From Scytalidium lignicola (lineage: Eukaryota; Ascomycota; Leotiomycetes): a DNA stretch of 41,834 nt. Location of the stretch: contig NCSJ02000357.1 in NCBI GenBank assembly GCA_002812745.2, positions 1 through 41,834 on the forward strand, read 5' to 3'. The stretch's first letter is position 1. Every line of letters starts with the position of its first letter. Both the position numbers and the translations under genes were made by a program. The notes beneath the pieces are model-generated. The model did no database searches. It was not told the DNA's origin and saw only the letters and a program-made list of their open reading frames with translations. Of this stretch, positions 33,343-41,834 are shown one piece after another.

Positions 33343-34220
33343 AATACACTATGTCACGAGATGCTTGGGCCATCATTCGAGCGGGGACGTCGTCCAGGCG
33401 TCGTCGGCAACATACCAAAGAATGCTTACGAAGTTTACAATTAAAAAGTGAGTAGTATCTCAACGCCCCTCACATTCTCAGGACGCAATAAAGACATATG
33501 TCGAGGTGCATATGCTAGAGACAGCTAAAGAACTACTTTCACCCAGTCAGTTAGCTCCTCTATCTGATAAGAGCAAAAACTAACAATATCAGCAAGCTTT
33601 GAACGAATAGCGGAGGTTGAAACACTGCGTTCGGCGGCAACAGTAAAAGGAAGTCGCTATTGGAAGCAATGGTGTTGAAAATCCAATTTATCTCAACCTT
33701 TCAATCAATTCAGACAGTTTCACCGACATTGCCACTCCAAAACTTTCAAAATGAGCAGCATCATATATCTCGTTTGGAGCAAACTTGCTCAGATCAATGA
33801 ACAATAGCTTTACGAACCGGCATCGATTGACTTTTCGATTAAGAATCCTTAAGAATGGTCTTCCCTTCACACTTCAAGCACGACCCTAGCTTGTAAAGCC
33901 GAATTTCCGTTCTTCATGGATCTGACTGGGCTCGGAGGGTTGATCCATCTCTCTCGACTACAAATACGAATTGTTAGCAGTGCAGGGTGCAGTTCGAATT
34001 GGCTTTCCCTGTCCGATGGTCTAAGCACGCGATGGCACAAAGACTTAAAGCGCCTTTTCAACAAAAGAGAAAATATTCCGTATCAAATAGAACTCCGATC
34101 CTGCCATTTTCTTCCAGCTCTAAGTGGACTCCAAGGAGGAAGCGATAAAATATCGCCAAGAATGCTGGAGACCTTAGATTATATGCAAGAAGACAATGGA
34201 TGCAGGCGTTGATGGTATAT
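33343..34220 (+). other. Unrecognised moderate-GC stretch, possible gene remnant
   Basis: The base composition is that of the gene island, not of the transposon blocks. A frame starting ATG at 33352 (M-S-R-D-A-W-A-I-I-R) runs to a GTGAGT donor at about 33448. Further open pieces occur at 33481-33583, 33590-33676 (F-E-R-I-A-E-V-E-T-L-R) and 33916-34212 (M-D-L-T-G-L-G-G-L-I-H-L). I could not join them in one consistent phase and recognise no domain. It may be the remains of a lineage-specific gene. Confidence 0.3.
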
Positions 34221-35224
34221 ATTTGGGGTAACAATTGTAGAAGACAATTGGATTATTCACTAAGTTCAATATCGACATTGGCACAGATCAGGATCTATTA
34301 TTTCTGTAGAAGTACAAAATTCATGTTGATAGAAAGTAAGAGAAGACGGAGATATAATTATATGTTATATTTAAGTACAATTGTAATAGTATTTGTTGTG
34401 ATATCCTATTTGCCACCTCAGGCACTACTTTCTTATTATACGTGACTTCTATTTTAGGTAGTCCTATTAGTTAGCTCTTTTATGTGTATGTAGTTATTAC
34501 TGTATAACATTACAATATACTCTGAGTAATCTTATATTGTGTACTATGCTTTTGCTGTCCTAATTCAACAGGTTATACACTTTGGTAGTAATGTAATTAA
34601 GTTAACTTTTTTTCTTACATGTTAATTATATTGATTAACACTTTACTTTTGTCTTTGTTTACTTATATTTATACATTTAGTTATTATCTTCAGTATAGCT
34701 AACAATTTTAAAACTGTAGTTTTTCTAAAGGATTAAAAACTTAAAGGTTCAGAAAACTATAACCTTTAAAGCTTTTGTTTTATAGTATTACTTTGTTTTA
34801 AAAGTCTTGAAGATTATGTTAGTAATACTGTTTTGCCTTTTAAAGGAAATACTCTTAAGTAAAAGGTTTAATATTAATATTAATAATAAAATTATACTAT
34901 TAATCAAAAATTATAATATAGTAAAGCTTACTTAAGTTACCTTAAAAGCTTAATATTAGAAAAAAAGTTATAATTTATAATAAAAGTTCTTGTCTGAACT
35001 AATATTTGTTAAGTATAATTACTTTAACTTTACAAATATGTATATTATTATATTCAAGTTAATAATAGTTAATTTAAAAGCTATTAAAAGTAATAATATA
35101 AAGCTTTTTTATTAATTTGTCTTTNATTTCTAATCTTGAAGATAAATATTTTATTTAAGCTAAATATTAATATTTAGCTAATAGATTTAAAAAGTTATTT
35201 ATACTTACTTGTTATAGCTCTTAC
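34221..35224. other. AT-rich degraded stretch
   Basis: Composition shifts to strongly AT-rich from about 34220 and stays so. No coding frame or element motif is recognised before the Gypsy LTR at 35225. The ORF at 34200-34445 is a chance frame. Confidence 0.5.
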
Positions 35225-38200
35225 TGTTATAACCTGATAAGTGCTAAGATAACAGCTTATAAAGTGTTGATGACTAACAACAGTTAGGTCATATAACTTA
35301 TACAAGAGGTATAAAGAGTATAAAGGGGATAGTTTATACTTATTATACTTATTAGACTTATTAATGTTTATAAAAGAATATACTCTTTAAGTTTTAGTTA
35401 AGAACTTTGTATTAAACTTAAGTTATAACTTTACTATATATAAATACTTGTTTACTATAACTATAAACAGCTTAACTTTTATATAAACTTAATAAGAGTA
35501 ATTAAGCTTACTTTATATAACTATGTTATAAGAAGTCTTATAACATTTTGAACATTATTATATAAAAGTAAGTTATATTAAACTTGAACAAGTATTAGAC
35601 AAAGATACAATGATTAGTTTAAAAAAAAAGCTTTGAAGAAAGTTCTGAAAAAANGTTTAGTAAATAAAAGCTTAAGTGAAAAAGTTGACTTAGAGAATAA
35701 AGTTATAAACTTAACATAAGTAAGATTACTAATAAGATCAATAATAAGAGGACTTTCAAGAAGACTCTTATTAAGATTACTAACTTCATTACTTAGACTA
35801 GGATTAATAATTATTATAAGTATTGTCAGAAGATTATTAAGAGAAAAAAGTAAGAATAGCTAAATTAAACTTCTTTTATGAAGATAAGAATAAACTCAAA
35901 GTATACTTAGTATAAACAAGAATGTATTTGATATTAAATAAGCAAGTACTTATAAATAATATACAAAGGGTATTATAAGTAATATTATATCTTAGAGAAA
36001 TTATAACAAATTGGTTTTAACTATTCTTAAACGATTATTTTAATTATATAAGAGATCTAATTAATAAGGAAACTTGAAAACTCTTTAATAATTATGATAA
36101 ATATATAAAAGAACTTAATAGATTGTTTAAAGACATTAATAAGAAAAGGAACATAGAATAATACTTTTATTATTTTAAGTAAATAAGAATTATTAATGAT
36201 TATACTACTTTGTTGAGATAATATTTAATAAGGATAAATTAGAATAAGAAAACTCTTATTACACAATATAAAAAAAGGATTAAAAGATAAAATACATGAT
36301 GAACTATATTAAGAGGCCTTAGTTTTAGACTTAAAGACCTTGATCAATCAGTGTATTAAGATTAGAAATCAGTTATATAAAAANGAAACTAGATAAGAAG
36401 GGATTATCTTACTTCATAAGTAAGAATAATAATCAAGTAAAGAAATCTTAGTTATAAGGAGATCTTATGAACCTTAATATAGTTAAAAAAGGAAAAACCT
36501 TAAAAAAANTAAGAGTTAAAAGCTTAAAGGAAAAGGGAATTTATTTAAAATCAACCTTGAAAAGTTAAAAGATTATAAGGAAAAGAAATTATATTTTAAA
36601 TATAGACTTCTTAAGCATTTTGTTAGTAATTACAAGGATAAAGGAAAACAGATAATAATTATAAGTATAAGTGTTATAAGTATTCTTAAATAAGAATTAC
36701 TATTATTAAGTTATAAAGAAGCTTGAATTAATATATTTAGTATAAGGATTTTTAAGAACTTAAGGATATACTTAAAAGAGGATATTATTAAAAAAGCATT
36801 TAATATTAAAGAATAGTTTTAACTAAGAGTATATTATCAGATTAGAATTCAGTATCTAAGATGTTAGAGGATTATACACCTTTTAAAGGAAAGTAATAAT
36901 TAACAAGTTATATTATAATTAGGATAACTTAATATTAGTTATTAAAAGAAGTTATAAAATTATTATACTTACTTGAAGTAGATTATGATTATAAGAAGTA
37001 ATGTTAAGATTATTTAAGATTAGTAAATAAGATTACTTATTAAGGTTTAACCAATGAATATTAAATAAGAAAACCTTTAATTGATTTGTTTAGAAGAAAT
37101 ATAAGCTATTAATAAGAACTTAAGTATTTGAGTATAAGATAAGTAATAATATCTTAAGCAAAGAGAATCTACTAATAAGAAGTATTAGATGGATATTAAG
37201 ATTTATTATAAATTATTATATAATAACATAAGAAGAACTAGATGAGTTTTTAAATCTTAAAGCAAAAGTAATAATTCTAAGTGTTAACAACATAAATGTT
37301 GAAGGAATCTAAGAATTAACTTTAAGAATTGTAACAAATAAAGTAAAGGAAGAGTAATAAAGAAATTGATTACAATCATTAAACTTAATAGATAACTAAG
37401 GATAAACTATTGATGATGTAGAAGAGAGAGTAACTAAGGAATTAAGACTTAGAGCTTTAAATAAAAACATATTATTTTTAAAAGTCAAAATAATTAGACA
37501 AAAGGTTAAAGTGTTAATAGATTCTGGAGTTACAAGAAATTTCATAATATTAAATATAATGATAAAATTAAATATAAATATCCAAGTTAAAGATTATAAT
37601 TATTTGATTAAACTTGTAGATAATTTTCTTATAATAAGAAGTGTTGAAGTAGAAACTAAGCTAGTAACCATAAAGGTTAAGGTTAGTCATTAAGAAAAGA
37701 TAGTATTTAATATAACTTATATTAAGTACTTTAAAATAATCTTAAGAATACCTTGTATATAAAGAAGTAATCTAAGGATTAATTAATAAGAAAAGACTAT
37801 AAAGTTTTTATAAGACTTATTATAAGAGATATCAACAAAAGTAATAAAAGACAAAAAACCTTAAATTATTTATATAATTAAATCTAGTCAACTTGTGATT
37901 AAGGATAAGGAAATCAATTTGATTTCAGATTAATCAAGTTAAGACAAAAGTCTTAAGTATATTCTTAAAGAATACAAGGAATAGATAAAGTTGTTTAAAA
38001 AAAGACTAGAAGATTTAACATTGTTAGAATGTTAACTATAAGATCATGAGATTAACCTTAAAGAAGGATTTCAATTATTATTTAAGCTAGTATACTTAAT
38101 GATAATAGTAAAAGACAAAGTAATAAAGGAATAACTAAATAAGATAATTAAAAAAAAGACTATATTAGAAGTTAAACTTTTTNAGTAAGAGTATCATTGT

Positions 38201-38381
38201 TATTTGCGAAAAAATTAGATAACTTAAAAGGTAAGCCTTACAAGGATTATAAAGGTTTGAACAAAGGAATGATCAAAGACTAATATTCATTGTTATTAAT
38301 AAAAACTACTAAAGATAAGTTTAAAGACATTAAGTTTTTCATGAAACTAGTTTTATAATTAACATTCAACCTTATCAGAAT
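35225..38381 (+). mobile_element. Gypsy LTR retrotransposon relic, plus-strand copy
   Basis: It begins with the LTR motif TGTTATAACCTGATAAG at 35225 (LTR to about 35560), followed by gag, zinc knuckle, protease and the first part of reverse transcriptase. It ends abruptly inside reverse transcriptase at 38381, where MITE copy 2 starts. No reverse-transcriptase continuation is seen after the MITE. It is the same family as the minus-strand copies at 3.0-8.35 kb. Confidence 0.85.
35611..38381 (+). pseudogene. Gypsy gag-pol relic (knuckle, protease, partial RT)
   Basis: The zinc knuckle at 36592-36633 reads Y-F-K-Y-R-L-L-K-H-F-V-S-N-Y: the C-x2-C-x4-H-x4-C spacing is exact, but every Cys is Tyr. 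The protease at 37505-37693 keeps L-I-D-S-G-V-T-R-N-F, including the catalytic D-S-G, within a 60-codon open frame. Reverse transcriptase from about 38040 reads D-H-E-I-N-L-K-E-G, then L-F-A-K-K, Y-K-D-Y-K-G-L-N-K, F-M-K-L-V-L and N-L-I-R-I, where it is cut. Numerous stops interrupt it. The protease is oddly well preserved compared with the knuckle. Confidence 0.85.
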
Positions 38382-38794
38382 TAGACTGGCTGATCGGTCT
38401 AGACTGGACCAGACTGTGGGTTTTGTGGGGACTGTGCTCAGACTGTAGACTGTACGAAAATTTTGAGACTGGACCATGAGATTACAGTCTGGTCTGGCTT
38501 AAAAAAATGAGGACTGTATATTAATGTCAGACTGTACTCAGACCATGTAGTCTAAAATGTTATTATATTTAGTATATTTTTGTCTTATTTAAGTAATATT
38601 AGCGAATTACAGTCTCGCTTTATTTAAATCAGACCGTAGTCCGGTCTAGCTCAAAAAATGGAGACCGTTCTACGGTCTGGTCCAGACCGGACCGTAAGGC
38701 TACGGTCTCGCTTAATTTTTTGCGNACGAGACCGTGTGGCTTACGGTCTCGTCCAGACCAGACCACGGTCCAATGCAACGGTCCGGCCAGTCTA
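38382..38794 (+). mobile_element. hAT-like MITE, copy 2
   Basis: It starts TAGACTGGCTGATCGGTCTA and ends GGCCAGTCTA. It matches copy 1 at both ends and in the internal AAAATTTTGAGACTGG...GGTCTGG unit (about 38457-38516). It is 413 bp against 608 bp, lacking one internal repeat. It retains GC-rich words such as GGTCCGGCC. The flanking 8-mers (ATCAGAAT and AATCTTAA) do not match, so the target duplication is lost or one flank is rearranged. The ORF at 38280-38477 on the minus strand spans its edge and is not a gene. Confidence 0.75.
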
Positions 38795-38899
38795 AATCTT
38801 AATTTGTAATATAAAAAGTTTAATATAATAATTTGTTTTTTGTAAAAGTTCTAAGTTTATAATTAAGAATATAATAATAATATTTAAAGTGTATTAATA

Positions 38900-39001
38900 G
38901 TTGGTGGGCGCTCGGACGGTGGGAAATTTTCGCTACCAACCACCTAGGGGTAGTTGGCAAAAAAAGCTCGTCACCTCAAAAAAGCTCGTTACCTTTCGCG
39001 A
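38900..39001 (+). repeat. Left terminal inverted repeat of the pogo element
   Basis: It pairs with 41193-41297, differing at only a few positions (GGGGTAGTTGG against GGAGTGGTTGG, CGTTACC against CGTCACC) plus homopolymer ambiguity. It contains an internal inverted motif, CCAACCACCTAGG...TAGTTGG, and a short direct repeat of the AAAGCTCGT-ACC type (38965-38993). Confidence 0.9.
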
Positions 39002-39084
39002 ACCCCAAACATTGAAATCATGTACCTCCATTACGCGTTTATACTGTCAACACCATACAATTTTCAATTGATATACTTCTCAAA

Positions 39085-41119
39085 ATGCCAAGGACTTACT
39101 CTACAATGATTGACCAGTAATTGGATAAAGTTATCAAATGGTATTTTAACAATCAAGACCCTGATAATCGAGCTATTGTTACAGCTACCGCATGTCTATT
39201 CAACCTCAAGATCAACATACTTTGCAAAGCAATCTAACGTCGTTCAACGCTTGTAAAGAGGCCTCCAAGGCATATAAGATGATCTCCTTTCTTGAAGCCT
39301 TACCAAATCAAAGTATTATGCTCTTATATTAAAACGCAAGCATATAATAACAACCTATTAAATAGGGTTATACTTCTTAAGGCTGTAAAACACCTTTATG
39401 GAGACAGTACAGAATTATCTATATAGTAGATACATAACTTCTTAAAATCATGTCCTAAGTTTCATATGATCATAACTAAACTTATTGAGAAAGAACGAAT
39501 TCAAGTATAAGATAAGGAGGTTATAAAGTAATGGTTTCTGAAATATATTAATTTGCAGTTGGAAAATAAAGTCTAAAGAGAGAATATTTATAATATGGAT
39601 AAAACAAGCTTTAAGATTAGTATTATAAAAGGAGAATAGGTTATTGTACTAATAAAGATTAAAGAAGTATTAAAGATTAATATATTTGAATAGTACTTTA
39701 CTTTACTAATAAATTATTAACTTTATGAAGGTACCTTTCAAAATCGTAAGTCTCTTACAATTATAAAATGTGTGATTGCTGATTGAAGTACTCTTATTCT
39801 ACTAGTTATCCTTATAAAAGGCATATGGATTATAAAGAATTGAGTTTAGGAGAACTTCCTTAGAGATGTACTTATACTTCTTACTCTTTTAGGTTATACT
39901 AATAATNAAATTAGAATTNATTAGCTTTAACATTTCATTNAATTNTNAAGAGTAAAGAAANGAGTTTTTNATTTAAAAANGTNAAAAANTATATTAATTN
40001 TAATANAAACNAGCTTATTGANATAAAACTTCTTCTTTTAGATNGTTATGAATNTTATGAATTNCTTNAGTTCTTAGAANTANNTAATNAACATTATATT
40101 ATCCNTTTATACTTTCCTTTANATCTTACTTATATTCTTTAACCTTTGNATATCAAAATATTCTAACTATATAAGTACAATTACAAGAAAGNTATATNTT
40201 AAGCANTTTAGTGTTTAAAGTTAAAATATATAATCATTTCCTTCTTCTATGATTTANNTTAGATTTAAGAANAAACCTTNTAATAAGATATTATACAATA
40301 TGCTTTCCATAATAGTANTATATAGTNAATCAACATTCAGAAAGTACTTACTNAACTTTGATTATATTCTATTCTTAANTGTTCAATANAANTANAGTTA
40401 TNAACACTTCCATTTATGCTTAGAATTGTACAGTATAATATTCAAGTGCTTGAAAAGCTTGAAGACTATATTCCAGAAGTATTCTCTAGCCCTTCTGTAT
40501 AGCATTTCNTATNAATTCTTAAGGGTACTAAATATACTCTTGAATCAGTTGATTTAACTTAAGTTNAGCAAGNTATCATTATATTANCTTNNAAACAATT
40601 AACANATGCTAAGGCAAGAAGTAGGAAAAGNGTAATANANTCTAGAAATGNANGGAATCTTTTTGACCTTCNTNAGTTAATTNGAGTAAAGAAAAGGGAA
40701 GAAGAAGAAGCTTTAGAGAAANAAGNTAAAACTTNNTACANAAAAAGCAAGAATCAATGNTGNAGAAGNTATATCTNGAGGATTTGAAGACTTNGAANGN
40801 AAAAGAGAAAGTANNTAAAGNTACNATTGTANGTATTACAAAATACAAGAAAACAAGGTATCATCTTGTANTGTCANAGTTATTAGTNGAAACACNAAAT
40901 AAACCAGTTGATCNANNTANAATTAAAGAATCTANAANTATATTAGATGNTGGCGATGATGACAATGACGATAATGATATTGATATAATATTAAAAAGCA
41001 TACATATGAGGAGGTTAATTTCAACTATAGATGATCTTATTATTGGAGAAANTACTGAACAAGAAGCAAGAGCTATTAAACTGTCATGGATGGATNAAGA
41101 TTTTGTAGAATTAGANTAA
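39085..41119 (+). pseudogene. pogo/Fot1-family transposase relic (CENP-B-like HTH, DDE)
   Basis: The ATG at 39085 opens M-P-R-T-Y-S-T-M-I-D-Q, followed by a TAA where Gln is expected. The first catalytic block, N-M-D-E-T-G-F in the family, reads N-M-D-K-T-S-F at 39592-39612: the Asp is kept, but Glu and Gly are changed by G-to-A. Downstream, Y-E-G-T-F-Q-N-R-K-S-L-T-I-I-K-C-V-I-A-D (39726-39785) is the next conserved block. An acidic tail with G-D-D-D-N-D-D-N-D-I-D lies at about 40951-40984, and the frame ends at 41117-41119. The ORFs at 40249-40557 and on the minus strand are uninformative because of ambiguous bases. Confidence 0.8.
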
Positions 41120-41192
41120 TATTTTCATNGTAGCATAGGTAATTTTCTTTGTTTAGATAGAAATTGTATNGCAATTTGTATGGGTTAGCTAT

Positions 41193-41297
41193 CTCGCGAA
41201 AGGTGACGAACTTTTTTNGAGGTGACGAGCTTTTTTTNGCCAACCACTCCTAGGTGGTTGGTAGCGAAAATTTCCCACCGTCCGAGCGCCCACCAAC
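41193..41297 (-). repeat. Right terminal inverted repeat of the pogo element
   Basis: It is the inverted partner of 38900-39001 and ends CGCCCACCAAC at 41297 before TA. Ambiguous bases at about 41219 and 41238 both fall at T homopolymer ends. Confidence 0.9.
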
Positions 41298-41299
41298 TA

Positions 41300-41680
41300 T
41301 TAGTATTTTTAAAATTATATTTTAAGAAATGTTCAAGTTGAATTCCTTTTTGATTTGTTTAAAAAAAGGATTTGTTGTTTATAATAGTTAGTAAACTAGT
41401 AAATAATTATAAGAACTGTAAAATCAAAAANGTTTAAATAGCCTTTTAAAACCTTTATATATACAATTATCTTTTTTNAAGCTATTTTTNAAGTTATAAC
41501 ATAAAAAAACCTTTAATAATTAAGCTGTATAACATTCAGAATAACCATCTTAAACTTTAATCTTAAATTATATATAAGTAAAAGTATTTTAAACTATTAA
41601 ATTAATAATAATTATAATAGTAATTATAAGGAAGGCATAAAAGAGAAATATAAACAATGCATTGTTTATTTAAAAGTGGT
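41300..41680. other. AT-rich stretch after the pogo element
   Basis: Degraded AT-rich sequence with single ambiguous bases beside homopolymers. No gene or known element. Confidence 0.5.
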
Positions 41681-41834
41681 AATATATTAGCTACACCGCC
41701 TTGCATGGGGTGGCTCAGCCGTTTCTGACACCCCCTTACATACGTAGCAGAAAACGGCGCTATTTGGAAGAGTGGAGACAAGCGGTCAGTTAGGCGGTAA
41801 GGACGAACGACGATTTGAGGCCCTTAAACTACCT
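41681..41834. repeat. GC-rich edge with hairpin, probable start of another element
   Basis: Composition changes abruptly at about 41690. GCCGTTTCTG (41718-41727) pairs with CAGAAAACGGC (41748-41758) with one bulged A, around a C-rich loop. The following sequence (to 41834) is GC-balanced without stops dominating, but it is too short to identify. It could be a transposon end or the beginning of a genic segment that continues beyond the window. Confidence 0.4.

Larger units (their letters stand above)
38900..41297 (+). mobile_element. Fot1/pogo-type DNA transposon with ~102-bp TIRs
   Basis: Near-perfect terminal inverted repeats (38900-39001 and 41193-41297) begin GTTGGTGGGCGCTCGGACGG. They are flanked by TA dinucleotides (38898-38899 and 41298-41299), as expected for Tc1/mariner-pogo insertion. 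The 2.4-kb length suits an autonomous element. The interior is RIP-mutated with dense ambiguous bases at 39900-41120, while the inverted repeats remain GC-rich. Confidence 0.9.

Noticed and set aside
1..41834. tRNA, rRNA or CRISPR-like arrays
   Set aside because: No cloverleaf-like boxes, rRNA-like sequence or regularly spaced repeats were recognised in a manual read; CRISPR is not expected in a fungus.

Overview
This window looks like a piece of a filamentous ascomycete (Pezizomycotina) genome with a two-speed layout. Long, extremely A+T-rich blocks of decayed transposons surround a more GC-balanced gene island at about 16.9-34.2 kb. The fungal call rests on short introns (about 45-80 nt) with GT..AG ends and CTAAC/CTGAT-like branch points, and on the gene families present: a HET domain, a Zn2Cys6 regulator, fungal MFS transporters and a 2EXR-like protein. 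The transposon blocks carry the marks of repeat-induced point mutation (RIP), mostly CpA to TpA changes. Cys codons have become Tyr, catalytic Asp has become Asn, and stops are everywhere. The species cannot be named from the sequence.

Left block (1-16.5 kb). A reverse-oriented Copia-type LTR (1-534) is followed by an unresolved AT-rich stretch, a 608-bp hAT-like MITE with a perfect 8-bp target duplication (2416-3023), two head-to-tail minus-strand Gypsy relics (3.0-6.3 and 6.3-8.35 kb), more AT-rich sequence, and a nearly full-length plus-strand Copia element (10349 to about 16540). The last ~700 bp of that Copia element are far less mutated than the rest.

Gene island (16.9-34.2 kb), left to right: a 5'-truncated anion/cation symporter-type MFS transporter (+); a 2EXR-like protein broken by one stop (+); a HET-domain pseudogene (-); an apparently intact six-exon sugar transporter (+); an apparently intact eight-exon Zn2Cys6 transcription factor (-); a Baeyer-Villiger-type FAD monooxygenase pseudogene (+) transcribed divergently from the regulator; an eight-exon cyclase-family (PF04199) gene (-) with a single 1-bp frame disturbance; and an unrecognised moderate-GC stretch. 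The regulator, transporter, monooxygenase and cyclase together resemble a small catabolic gene cluster. Here the regulator and sugar transporter remain open while the enzymes are broken to different degrees.

Right block (34.2-41.8 kb). AT-rich sequence leads into a plus-strand Gypsy relic (35225-38381) of the same family as the left copies, cut off by a second copy of the MITE (38382-38794). Next is a complete Fot1/pogo-type DNA transposon (38900-41297) with ~102-bp terminal inverted repeats, TA target duplications and a RIP-ruined transposase. The window ends in a GC-rich hairpin that may be the edge of another element.

Exon boundaries were worked out by hand from reading frames and splice consensus. 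Families were assigned from recognised motifs, with no database search.
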